Part shown: piece by piece, positions 31,969 to 40,098 of the stretch | Numbering within the stretch: position 1 is the first letter of the stretch | Layout of the letters: every line of letters begins with the position of its first letter | IMG/VR virus record: IMGVR_UViG_3300042923_001817 | Location: 1 to 46,517 of that record | From: a virus | Direction: 5' to 3' (one strand) | DNA: 46,517 nucleotides | The notes under the pieces: generated by a model | Database searches by the model: none | The model's input: the letters and a program-made list of their open reading frames with translations, nothing else | Told to the model about the DNA's origin: nothing | Translations under genes and position numbers: made by a program

Positions 31969-33539
31969 TATCCTTAGCAAGAAATGTTACGGTTATTCCA
32001 GCAAAGAAAATAATCGGTACTCAGAAAGCAACCGGTAAAGTTCAGAAAACACGAGTAGCTGCCTATTGCCGAGTTTCCACAGATAGTGATGAACAGGAAA
32101 GCAGCTACGATACACAGATTGAGCATTATACTACCTATATTAATAGTCACCCGGAATGGGCGTTAGCTGGAATCTACGCCGATGACGGTATCTCCGGAAT
32201 GAATACGAAGAAGCGTGATGAATTTCAGCGCATGATTAATGATTGCAACGACGGTAAGATAGATATGATTATTACCAAGTCCATCAGCCGATTTGCTAGA
32301 AATACAGTTGATTGCCTGAATTACACCAGGGCCCTTAAGAATAAGAATATCGGTGTTTATTTCGAGAAAGAAAACATCAATACACTTGATGCCAAAGGTG
32401 AGGTTCTTATGACAATTATGGCTTCTCTTGCACAGCAAGAAAGCGAGTCATTATCAGCTAACGTTCGTCTAGGCTTGCAGTTCCGATACCAGCAAGGAAA
32501 GGTTCAGGTCAATCATAATTGGTTCTTGGGATATACCAAAGACGAAGACGGTCACCTCATCATTGATCCGGTGCAAGCCGAAGTAGTAAAGCGCATCTAT
32601 AGAGAATACCTTGAAGGCAAGAGCTTCTTACAGATAAAAAGGTCACTTGAGGCCGAGAAAATTCGAAACGGTGCAGGGAATAAAAAGTGGCATGAAAGCA
32701 ATATAAAGCAGATACTTAAGAACGAGAAGTACATCGGGGACGCATTGCTTCAGAAGACTTATACGGTGGATATACTAGATAAGAAGCGAGAAGCCAATAA
32801 GGGTCAGGTTCCTAAATATTATGTAGAGGACAGTCATGAAGCTATTATTCCAAAGGATATCTTCTTAAAGGTACAGGAGGAAATTGCTAGAAGGGCAAAT
32901 CTTACTAACGGGACAACAAAACGTAAACGTATCTATAGCGGGCAATACGCCTTATCCGGGATGGTATTCTGCGCACATTGCGGCGATATCTTCCGCAGGA
33001 TTAAATGGAACAATCGAGGGTGTAAGTCCACTGTTTGGCGCTGCGTCAGTAGGGTTGAAAAAGACGGTCCTGATTGCTCGGCAAGAACTGTTCATGAAGA
33101 ACTGCTCCATGAGGTAGTTATCAAGGCCATAAACGAAGCCTTTCGCGAAAAGGAGACACTCCTTCCACTTTTACGAAAAAATATCGAGAGTAGCTTAGAG
33201 GAGATTAACATTAGTCAGATTGAGGTAATTGATGATCAGATGAAATTAATGCAGCTGGAGTTATTGGCAACGGTCAATTCAAAGAATACCGGTGATGAGC
33301 TTGGTATTGAGATTAGAAGGTTGCGTGATGAGAAGCAGGCCCTTCAAAATGAGAAGGCATTACGACAGGATCTGAAAACTCGAATTGATGAGATGATGCG
33401 TTTCCTTAATGACCTGCCTTGCGAGCTTACTGAATATGAAGAAGAATATGTGAGGACTCTCTTGGAAAAGATTACGGTTTACGATGATCACATCATTATT
33501 GAATTCAAATCAGGCATCGAAATACAAATAGACGAATAA
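31965..33539 (+). CDS. Large serine recombinase 2
   Basis: A 524-aa recombinase with catalytic Ser38 in [23 protein letters not shown] and YFEKENINT. The recombinase domain reads [14 protein letters not shown], where recombinase 1 has PPYGY. The zinc ribbon is [10 protein letters not shown], then WRC and CSARTVHEE; a coiled-coil C-terminus follows. It is clearly paralogous to recombinase 1 but divergent, as in CcrA/CcrB pairs that act together. Start overlaps the previous gene. Confidence 0.93.
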   Translation: MISLARNVTVIPAKKIIGTQKATGKVQKTRVAAYCRVSTDSDEQESSYDTQIEHYTTYINSHPEWALAGIYADDGISGMNTKKRDEFQRMINDCNDGKIDMIITKSISRFARNTVDCLNYTRALKNKNIGVYFEKENINTLDAKGEVLMTIMASLAQQESESLSANVRLGLQFRYQQGKVQVNHNWFLGYTKDEDGHLIIDPVQAEVVKRIYREYLEGKSFLQIKRSLEAEKIRNGAGNKKWHESNIKQILKNEKYIGDALLQKTYTVDILDKKREANKGQVPKYYVEDSHEAIIPKDIFLKVQEEIARRANLTNGTTKRKRIYSGQYALSGMVFCAHCGDIFRRIKWNNRGCKSTVWRCVSRVEKDGPDCSARTVHEELLHEVVIKAINEAFREKETLLPLLRKNIESSLEEINISQIEVIDDQMKLMQLELLATVNSKNTGDELGIEIRRLRDEKQALQNEKALRQDLKTRIDEMMRFLNDLPCELTEYEEEYVRTLLEKITVYDDHIIIEFKSGIEIQIDE

Positions 33540-33555
33540 TAAGCAATACAAAATC

Positions 33556-33584
33556 ACCCGCAGCTCTGTGTCTGAGTTGCGGGT
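33556..33584. terminator. Hairpin between converging genes
   Basis: ACCCGCAGCTC (33556-33566) pairs with GAGTTGCGGGT (33574-33584), 11 pairs, loop of 7. T-rich sequence follows on the minus strand and only weakly on the plus strand. It lies between the recombinase operon and the converging nuclease gene, so it probably serves both. Confidence 0.6.
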
Positions 33585-33604
33585 AAATTATTACATGATA
33601 TTAT

Positions 33605-34576
33605 CTATTCGCCAACCATGCCATCACCATCTGCATCAGTCATGTATTGGTATAACCAGTCATCCCTTGTAATAGGCATTTTAAAGCCAGCACTTTTTGC
33701 CTCTTTTATAGATATTTGTCCATTTCCATTTAGGTCAATACTGCTTATATCATGCTCTTCGTTATTCTGAGAAGTGGTGGTTTCACCTTCTGTTATGCCC
33801 GACGTCTCATTGTATTCGTCAGGGTTTATGTTCTCAAACTCATCAACAATAACATTTCCCATTAATGTATAGGTATATTTGTATTTGCTAGGTATCTGAG
33901 TTTCTGTGTTTGGGTATGTGATAATTGCTTCAAAGTCGGAACATCCACCAGCGTCACGGATTACTTTTTCCATATAAGCTTGGTCACCATGCCTGTTAAG
34001 GGTACTGTCTTGGGGTGTGATATTGTATGCATTTGAAACTCCTCCTAAACTATCAGCAATGATATGACCTTCATCCAAATCATCTGATTCTACACCAGAT
34101 ACTTTTGCCTCATCATCGTAATATCTTCCGTCAGAGGTAACTGGCTCATTATAATCGTCTTGTAAGATTATTTCGTCAGCAATAACCCTAACTAACTGTC
34201 CATATTCATTTGTAAACGCCCAATATTGTCTATCGCCAAAGCCGATATCTACAGCTACATTTGATTCGCGATAACCAGATAGATCACCACCATCAACTTC
34301 AATGATTTTATATCCTTCGAAAGAAACAGTTTGCTGAGTTTGTGATGCATCGGTAGCTTCCTGGTTATCCTCTGTTTTGTTAATAGTATCTGCTTCCGTT
34401 GTTTCGGGTTCTTCAGTTGCTGTTTCTATCGATTCGGGTTGTTTGGTTGGTTCTTCATTTTGCTGTTCAGTTTCAATAGGTAAGCCTTTTTCAATAGACT
34501 GTTCTTTATCATCACATGCCGTAATTGACAAGGACAGCATTAGTATTATTATTAATGTTAAAAGATTTTTCTTCAT
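33605..34576 (-). CDS. Secreted lipoprotein nuclease with calcium-binding tail
   Basis: A 323-aa protein starting at the ATG at 34576, just after GAGGA; the ATG four codons earlier overlaps that site. A lipoprotein signal (KKNLLTLIIILMLSLSITAC) ends in a lipobox cysteine. A long acidic Glu/Thr-rich linker follows to about residue 85. The core has DEGHIIADSLGG with the nuclease histidine and NAYNITPQDSTLNRHGDQAYM, as in DNA/RNA non-specific endonucleases. The C-terminus has two calcium-binding loops, DLNGNGQISIKEA and DADGDGM, as in Excalibur domains. It probably digests DNA at the cell surface. Confidence 0.88.
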   Translation of the reverse strand: MKKNLLTLIIILMLSLSITACDDKEQSIEKGLPIETEQQNEEPTKQPESIETATEEPETTEADTINKTEDNQEATDASQTQQTVSFEGYKIIEVDGGDLSGYRESNVAVDIGFGDRQYWAFTNEYGQLVRVIADEIILQDDYNEPVTSDGRYYDDEAKVSGVESDDLDEGHIIADSLGGVSNAYNITPQDSTLNRHGDQAYMEKVIRDAGGCSDFEAIITYPNTETQIPSKYKYTYTLMGNVIVDEFENINPDEYNETSGITEGETTTSQNNEEHDISSIDLNGNGQISIKEAKSAGFKMPITRDDWLYQYMTDADGDGMVGE

Positions 34577-34614
34577 ATAATTCCTCATTTATCTTTTTTA
34601 CGTTTATCTTTTTT

Positions 34615-34643
34615 ATTATAGTTTACATCGAAAGACTGTACAA
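34615..34643 (-). promoter_or_regulatory. Probable promoter for the lipoprotein nuclease
   Basis: Minus strand: perfect -10 TATAAT (plus-strand ATTATA 34615-34620), 17-base spacer and a weak -35 TTGTAC (plus-strand 34638-34643). The start codon is about 40 bases downstream. Confidence 0.5.
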
Positions 34644-34658
34644 TTGCAATGTGATTTC

Positions 34659-34667
34659 TGTTATAAT
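34659..34667 (+). promoter_or_regulatory. Extended -10 promoter for the cargo operon
   Basis: TGTTATAAT is a perfect extended -10 element (TG, one base, TATAAT). No good -35 is seen, which such promoters tolerate. It lies 62 bases before ATG 34729. It is divergent from the nuclease promoter, so both gene sets share this 150-base control region. Confidence 0.55.
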
Positions 34668-34728
34668 ATACATAAAATTGTAAATTAGAATGTTACAATG
34701 GTATCATACTGCGAATGGGGTGAAATAA

Positions 34729-35544
34729 ATGACTATACCTAATATGACTTACGATATTCGTACAACAGAATATGCTCAACAGACATTGACCAATCTCACA
34801 GGGGTACCTATCCCAGTGTGGAAACAATATCTTGGCCACGAGCATGAATATAAGTATACAGACTATCTTGTAGCAGACGTAATCAAATCTCATGGATATC
34901 TCCCCCGCAGTTATAAAGATTTTGAATTTGTCTACTTTCATGTGACGACTAGTGCTAATAGATGTGCATCTTTTTTGAAACTTGGAATACTCGATTTAAG
35001 ACAATCGTATTTATGTCATGACTCCGAACTGCGAGCCTTTTTAGAAAAACACGATATCCATTTCAATTTAGATAAGGGAATATTAATATATCGTGGTCAA
35101 GAATTCGATATTTCCTATGGAGCTTGCCCAGGACATGGCACAGAGGCTTATAAACGTTGGTTAATAGGGAGAAAGTTCTATTATGATTTCACAGCATGTG
35201 GTTTTTTATCGGTGTGGGAGCGAAGCGCTTATGGCGGACAAGTTCATCATCGACCAGAAATTTTAATGAATATTGACAATCTTCTCGGATTGAATTTGTC
35301 ACGAGAGTGGAGTTCTACTCATGCTTCTTATGAAATAGTGGCAAAGGTAAGTGGTAAAAACATTGTCTATGATGGTGATGATGAACTAAGTGATGAGGAT
35401 AAAGTTTTGAATTATTTGACGAAGGCATATTGGACTGCCTTTGGTGAACCAGATGAAAATATACTTCTTATTAAAGATCATATACAAATACCACCTGCAG
35501 ATATACTTCAAATAAAACCATTGGAGCATTGGAAAGATAAATGA
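34729..35544 (+). CDS. Unrecognised protein with a possible ADP-ribosyltransferase-like motif
   Basis: A 271-aa protein. EFVYFHVTTSANRCASFLKLGI near residue 67 has the form H-x-T...GI/L seen at the start of DarT-like and other ADP-ribosyltransferase-fold proteins. LIYRGQEFDIS and HASYEIVAKVSGKNIVYDG follow. No clear catalytic glutamate pattern can be assigned, so the activity is uncertain. It is the first gene of a plus-strand operon with its own promoter. It lies next to mobile genes and may be a defence or toxin effector; that is inference. Confidence 0.55.
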   Translation: MTIPNMTYDIRTTEYAQQTLTNLTGVPIPVWKQYLGHEHEYKYTDYLVADVIKSHGYLPRSYKDFEFVYFHVTTSANRCASFLKLGILDLRQSYLCHDSELRAFLEKHDIHFNLDKGILIYRGQEFDISYGACPGHGTEAYKRWLIGRKFYYDFTACGFLSVWERSAYGGQVHHRPEILMNIDNLLGLNLSREWSSTHASYEIVAKVSGKNIVYDGDDELSDEDKVLNYLTKAYWTAFGEPDENILLIKDHIQIPPADILQIKPLEHWKDK

Positions 35545-35586
35545 TGTACTAAAGATAAACAGTATTGAATAAAGGAGGGTTTTACC

Positions 35587-36555
35587 TTGGATATAAACGA
35601 AATGAAAGCTTTACCTTATGATGAGCTGCGTGCTTTATATAAGAATTTTCTACATAACCAGAACATTTCGCAATTAACAATTAATACTGCTTATACGGAC
35701 ACCTTCTACCTTTGGAGGAAAGGTAGCAAAGACCTATTCTGGAATTTAGTGACTTCAACTGATTTTGAGAATGCAGCAAAGAAAGAGTTAATACAGGCTC
35801 TTTCTGAAAACTCGACCGGTAATGCAAAATCACTTGCTAATGGTTACTTGTCTCATCTGAGAAGATTCCGCTTATTCTTAACTTCTGATGGATCAATCCT
35901 GCCATCTAAGCTTAATCAGGATAAGACTTCTATTCATGTAAATACTCATAAAAAGAAAATGACCGTTAATGTTTCTAACCCATCAATCGACCAGGTAGAG
36001 TATTATCTTACAAAGTGGAACACACTAGAAAACTATCACCTACAAGAGGATGCGCTTAATAAATTATTCTTTGAGCTATGTCCGAAGAACACAGATGTTA
36101 TCGATATTATTTTAAAAGCATCAACGCTTAACGACTTTTATAGTACGAATATCTTCTCAATCTACCCGGTAGCTAAGCATATATGTACACTGGATATTGA
36201 TGCAAGGCTTAAGGCAGGTGATGTTACCCTGGTTAGAGATATTCAGTATGTAACTATCGGCGATACACAGAAGAATTTTTATTCATTTGCCTCAAAGTAT
36301 TGTAGCCATCACAATCCATTTGATTATCCAATCTATGATAGTTACGTTGATGAGGTGCTTCGCTATTTTAGAAATAATGATAGTTTCTCAGATTTCCAAG
36401 ATGGCGATTTAAAGGACTATATTAAATTCAAAGGTATACTGATTGATTTCCGTGCCTTCTATGGCTTGGATAAATATAACCTGAAGCAAATTGACCAGTA
36501 TATTTGGCAACTTGGGAAGGATTACTTTCCTAAGAATTATGGAAAGAAAAAATAA
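35587..36555 (+). CDS. Unrecognised cargo protein with helical N-terminal domain
   Basis: A 322-aa protein starting at TTG 35587 after AAGGAGGG. The N-terminus (LTINTAYTDTFYLWRKGSKD and LANGYLSHLRRFRLFL) resembles a recombinase core-binding helical domain. The C-terminal half has FSIYPVAKHICTLDIDARLK and FASKYCSHHNPFDYPIYDSYV, which I have seen in proteins of unknown function but cannot name. The aromatic HHNPFDYPIYD stretch is a likely active or binding site. It is central to the four-gene cargo operon. Confidence 0.6.
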   Translation: MDINEMKALPYDELRALYKNFLHNQNISQLTINTAYTDTFYLWRKGSKDLFWNLVTSTDFENAAKKELIQALSENSTGNAKSLANGYLSHLRRFRLFLTSDGSILPSKLNQDKTSIHVNTHKKKMTVNVSNPSIDQVEYYLTKWNTLENYHLQEDALNKLFFELCPKNTDVIDIILKASTLNDFYSTNIFSIYPVAKHICTLDIDARLKAGDVTLVRDIQYVTIGDTQKNFYSFASKYCSHHNPFDYPIYDSYVDEVLRYFRNNDSFSDFQDGDLKDYIKFKGILIDFRAFYGLDKYNLKQIDQYIWQLGKDYFPKNYGKKK

Positions 36556-36578
36556 ACAAAAATAAAGGAGAAGATAAC

Positions 36579-36845
36579 ATGGCAAATTTTTTAGAAAAGT
36601 TTCAATCTCATAATCGTGAAGTAAGACAGGAAATGATAGATGAAGAAGTGGCAATTGTGCAGGAAGAATATATAGTTAAGGCTGCGGCAGCTTTACTGGA
36701 GGCAAAGGTAAAAGAAGATAAAATCAAAGAATTACTTTCTAAATATTGGGATATAAGACCAAGCGATGCAGCGCTATTTATTCAGAAGGCTAAAGATATA
36801 TATATGGAGGAACAAAAATGTCAAACAACGAAGAACAGGCGTTGA
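36579..36845 (+). CDS. Small helical cargo protein
   Basis: An 88-aa charged helical protein (VRQEMIDEEVAIVQEEYIVKA; EDKIKELLSKYW). It has AAAGGAG before ATG 36579. Its last 28 bases overlap the nuclease gene. The size and coupling suggest an antitoxin-like, adaptor or regulatory partner of the downstream nuclease. No DNA-binding motif is certain. Confidence 0.6.
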   Translation: MANFLEKFQSHNREVRQEMIDEEVAIVQEEYIVKAAAALLEAKVKEDKIKELLSKYWDIRPSDAALFIQKAKDIYMEEQKCQTTKNRR

Positions 36846-37987
36846 AGGATTTCTTGCTAGACATTGATTGCCTGAAACAATTAGATGATTGGACTGATGA
36901 TTTTAACCTGTTTGATGTATTAAGAATTACAAATATGGAAATTCGCCATAGTAACATTCTGGCATGGATTTTTGATCCGAATGAGAATCATGGTTTGGGA
37001 GATTCTTTTATCAAATCTTTCATTACTAAGGTTGTTAGTAAGTGCGACCAGAATAAATATAATGCGTTTGATTTGCTATTACAGGATTTCTATTCTTATC
37101 AGGTTTATAGAGAATCTAATCACATGGATATTGTTCTTGTCTCTCGTGAAGAAAAGACAGCAGTTATTATCGAGAACAAGATTTGGTCGGGAGAGTCCTC
37201 ACATCAGTTAAATGAATACTTAGAGAAAAGTAAGACAGAGTACAAAGATTACAATCAGATTTTGTATGTATTTCTTACTCCCTATGGTAGAGAATCAAGT
37301 GATCCAGATAATTGGATAGCATTTTCATATGAAGAAATAATCGATTCCCTTGAAAGCTCTATTAAAGGAATGAACCTTCGTGATGAGGTTAAGCTGGTGA
37401 TACACAACTATATTGATATTGTGAGGAAGAACATTATGAAAGAAAAAGATGAAAAGTTAGTTAGCATCTGTAATGAAATCTATAACAAGCATAGAACGGC
37501 CCTACGGTTAATTTTTGAAAATGTTAACATTAATAACTCTATAGAGCATGAAATTATATGTGAGACACTTAGAGAACTAAATGATAATGGACAGATTATT
37601 TTTAAGGATGATAATAGTTGGCAGTTTTTCACAGCATCTATGGATGAGTATCTTCCGACCTTAGTAACGATGGATAGTTCATGGGGTACAAATTGGGTTT
37701 ACTATTACTGGTTTGAGAAGTATGAGGATAAGCTATGTATTCATTTTGAACTTGGTGGATGGAATCTAACGGATGAATTAACGAAGAGGACCAACGCATT
37801 AATTGATGCATCAAAAAAGAAGGTAGATGAATATCGTTATAAGAGACTTTACTACAAAGCTGTAAAGCTTTCACAAGATGATTACGAGACAAGCTTAAGA
37901 AATGCTACTAAAGCTTTAGTAAAGAGTGCTCTTGAGAATGAAAAAAAATTGCTATCTATGGTGAAGGAAACAATTGCTGAGTCTTAA
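36818..37987 (+). CDS. PD-(D/E)XK nuclease-superfamily protein (PDDEXK_4-like)
   Basis: A 389-aa protein. The N-terminus has LFDVLRITNMEIRHSNILAW, typical of the family. Catalytic motifs are the aspartate in NHMDIVLVSREEK and VIIENKIW (E-x-K), followed by SSHQLNEYLEK. The later part (YNQILYVFLTPYG) completes the core, and the C-terminal ~180 residues are helical. The superfamily comprises DNA-cleaving enzymes, and stand-alone members occur in defence loci. The overlap with the 88-aa gene suggests joint control. Confidence 0.82.
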   Translation: MSNNEEQALKDFLLDIDCLKQLDDWTDDFNLFDVLRITNMEIRHSNILAWIFDPNENHGLGDSFIKSFITKVVSKCDQNKYNAFDLLLQDFYSYQVYRESNHMDIVLVSREEKTAVIIENKIWSGESSHQLNEYLEKSKTEYKDYNQILYVFLTPYGRESSDPDNWIAFSYEEIIDSLESSIKGMNLRDEVKLVIHNYIDIVRKNIMKEKDEKLVSICNEIYNKHRTALRLIFENVNINNSIEHEIICETLRELNDNGQIIFKDDNSWQFFTASMDEYLPTLVTMDSSWGTNWVYYYWFEKYEDKLCIHFELGGWNLTDELTKRTNALIDASKKKVDEYRYKRLYYKAVKLSQDDYETSLRNATKALVKSALENEKKLLSMVKETIAES

Positions 37988-37991
37988 TGCT

Positions 37992-38076
37992 ATTGATATG
38001 TTCCCTAAAACCTCAAAACCATTGATATGTTTCCCAAAACCTCGAAAACGCTCAAAAACGGTTGATATGTTCCCCT
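37992..38076 (+). repeat. Three direct repeats of TTGATATGTTCCC (right copies)
   Basis: Copies start at 37993, 38022 (one extra T before CCC) and 38062, each followed by an AAAACCTC-like word in the first two. The first, with its preceding A, is a 15-base exact match to the copy at 29675. Spacings are 29 and 40 bases. This could be a recombinase att region or the multi-repeat end of an IS21-type insertion sequence. The third recombinase ends inside the first copy. Confidence 0.65.
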
Positions 38077-39624
38077 TAACCACGACATCAATAATGAGCA
38101 CTCGAGCCATGTGGAGTGCTGTGTATTGTTAAAAAAAATAGAAAAATAAATTGATGACTCCGAAAATCTGTAAAAGATTTTCGGAGTTCCATCTGATTTT
38201 ATTTCAATTCTTTCAACGAAACGATGCAGAATATCAGGAGTAAGCTCATTAAGTTCGAAGATTGTATCCTTTAGACTATATAACTCATCTATTAGGTTTG
38301 TATTATATTTTTCATCGATAAGTATTTTATACTTATCGGATATAGCAGTTAAATTTGATATTTCGTTATCAAGTTCAAAGATAACTGCATTATAATTCTC
38401 TTCTGATATTTGCTCCATTATAAATTTGCGAGTTGCATTGATTTTCTGTTGCATCAAATTATTTAGTTCTTTATCTTGAATTTTCAGTTCTCTTACCACC
38501 TTCATTTTTTCATCAAGAACTTTCTTTTCGAGACCTGCAAGAAATTTTTCGCTTTTAATCTTAGAAAGCATTAATCTGATGTCATCCAATATAGCATCTG
38601 CAAGTTCTGCTTCTTTAATTAAGTGGTCTGAGCATGCTTTTCTTCCAAGTTTATTGAATCTGCCACAAACATAACCCTTTCTGTTTTTCTTGAAATTCAT
38701 ACCATGGCCACAATCATTACAAAAAAGGATATTAGTAAAAAGGTGAATATTTTGCTGAGGTCTGATTTTTTTTCGAGAAGAGATAATGTTCTGAACAGTA
38801 TCAAATACTGTTTTAGTAATGATTGCTTCATGGCAATTCTTAATAACAATATATTCATTTTCATTTTTATCTTTTCTCTTGTCAGAAGTTACTGACACAG
38901 TTTCGCTTTTCCCTTGAACTAAGTCTCCTGTATAATTTGCATTTGTTAATATGTTTCTAACAGAAGAGCCATTCCATTGATTAGATGCGTCTGATTTGCC
39001 AGCTACCTGCCCTGGAGATGGTATATCCTCTTCATAAAGTTCTTTGGCAATTCTGTCAAACCCTTTTCCAGATAAATAATCATTGAAAATTCTCTTCACT
39101 ATCTCTGGAGTAGTATCTTTTTTGATATAAAGCCTTTTATCCTCAACATAGTATCCATAAGGAGCAAAAGAACCTTTGTATTTGCCATTTTGAGCACGAA
39201 TTTTAAAAGCAGATTTCATTCGAGTACTAATACGTTGTGATTCTTGTTCATATAACCATGCAAATAACCCGAAATTGTCGGTATTATTTGTAAGTGTGTT
39301 AATAGCACCATCCAATGTAATAATATTAATCCCATTACTTAAAATGGAATTCCTCAATTGGTAAGACAATTCGCCATTCCTCGCCAGTCGAGAAAGCTCT
39401 TTAGACAGAATCACATCATATTTCTTGGAACTACAATCGTCCATTAATCTTTTAAGATTTGCTCTCTTTTTCGATTTCGTTCCAGACTCAATGTCTATAT
39501 ATGTATCATATAATGTCCAGCCATTATCCTTGATGTACTTATCAAATAGCTGTTGCTGAGTAATTAAGGAGGTTTTTTGCTCCTCTTTATCTGTTGAAAC
39601 TCTTATATATACAGCACATCTCAT
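38005..39624 (-). CDS. Large serine recombinase 3, with altered C-terminus
   Basis: A 539-aa recombinase with catalytic Ser10 in AVYIRVSTDKEEQ and SKELSRLARNG. The recombinase domain has FAPYGYYVEDKR and WNGSSVRNILTNANYTGD. A zinc ribbon CNDCGHGM, then CGRF and CSDH, and a coiled coil follow. It is distant from recombinases 1 and 2. The end seems to run past its natural stop: the last ~30 residues (from SLLMSW on) are encoded by the hairpin-flanked junction and the TTGATATGTTCCC repeats. It may mobilise the AT-rich element to its right. Confidence 0.9.
   Translation of the reverse strand: MRCAVYIRVSTDKEEQKTSLITQQQLFDKYIKDNGWTLYDTYIDIESGTKSKKRANLKRLMDDCSSKKYDVILSKELSRLARNGELSYQLRNSILSNGINIITLDGAINTLTNNTDNFGLFAWLYEQESQRISTRMKSAFKIRAQNGKYKGSFAPYGYYVEDKRLYIKKDTTPEIVKRIFNDYLSGKGFDRIAKELYEEDIPSPGQVAGKSDASNQWNGSSVRNILTNANYTGDLVQGKSETVSVTSDKRKDKNENEYIVIKNCHEAIITKTVFDTVQNIISSRKKIRPQQNIHLFTNILFCNDCGHGMNFKKNRKGYVCGRFNKLGRKACSDHLIKEAELADAILDDIRLMLSKIKSEKFLAGLEKKVLDEKMKVVRELKIQDKELNNLMQQKINATRKFIMEQISEENYNAVIFELDNEISNLTAISDKYKILIDEKYNTNLIDELYSLKDTIFELNELTPDILHRFVERIEIKSDGTPKIFYRFSESSIYFSIFFNNTQHSTWLECSLLMSWLRGTYQPFLSVFEVLGNISMVLRF
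38157..38187 (-). terminator. Hairpin with T-rich tail inside the 3' end of recombinase 3
   Basis: ACTCCGAAAATCT (38157-38169) pairs perfectly with AGATTTTCGGAGT (38175-38187), 13 pairs with a 5-base loop. On the minus strand a T-rich tract follows it. It lies about 150 bases inside the present reading frame, so the original gene may have ended here. It is a good rho-independent terminator. Confidence 0.68.
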
Positions 39625-39680
39625 AGTTGTATTTCACCTATCCTTTCTTTATGAGATGTAGTGTAGTTTACCTTGTGTAA

Positions 39681-39709
39681 ATTGTAATATTCGTTAATGT
39701 AGTTGTCAA
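39681..39709 (-). promoter_or_regulatory. Promoter for recombinase 3
   Basis: Minus strand: perfect -35 TTGACA (plus-strand TGTCAA 39704-39709), 17-base spacer and -10 TACAAT (plus-strand ATTGTA 39681-39686). It sits about 60 bases before the start at 39624. The flanking sequence contains imperfect palindromes (TTTACACAAGGTAAA on the minus strand) that may be operators. Confidence 0.75.
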
Positions 39710-39899
39710 TATTTACATCAAAAAACGAATTTACTATATTCATAAGACTTATTTTACTCTCATTGTTAAAAACTCTTTCTATGGTCAATAATGGTACTCC
39801 TTATTCGTTTGTTATTCAAATTGCAATTTGTGATTATATACTAATGTTATTCCTTAGCAATGTAAATAGTTTGGATGTCGGAGCACGTTTGACCCCCTT

Positions 39900-39930
39900 A
39901 GAAGCCCTATAAATAGGGCTTCTTTTATTT
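39900..39930 (+). terminator. Terminator in the 39.6-40.1 kb gap
   Basis: AGAAGCCCTA (39900-39909) pairs perfectly with TAGGGCTTCT (39914-39923), loop TAAA, then TTTATTT. No clear gene precedes it on this strand; the frame at 39703-39912 is not convincing. It may insulate the recombinase promoter from the element body. The rest of 39710-40098 shows no gene. Confidence 0.75.
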
Positions 39931-40098
39931 GAGGTAGAACTTTCTTGAAAGCGACAAGACATAGTTTATAAGACAAAATGCCAAGAGTAAGACTTACTCG
40001 GATAGTCATTTTTGAATATATGAGGAACGTACTATCTAACATCTAAAGTTAATCGAAATGTGTAGAAACAATGCATTTAATAATGGATTAATAGAAAG

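Noticed and set aside
37992-38076. CRISPR array
   Set aside because: The three repeats are only 13-15 bases long, with short unequal spacing (29 and 40), no longer repeats and no cas genes anywhere in the window.
39703-39912. 69-codon frame upstream of the primase
   Set aside because: No ribosome-binding site; it overlaps the minus-strand promoter and ends in a terminator stem.
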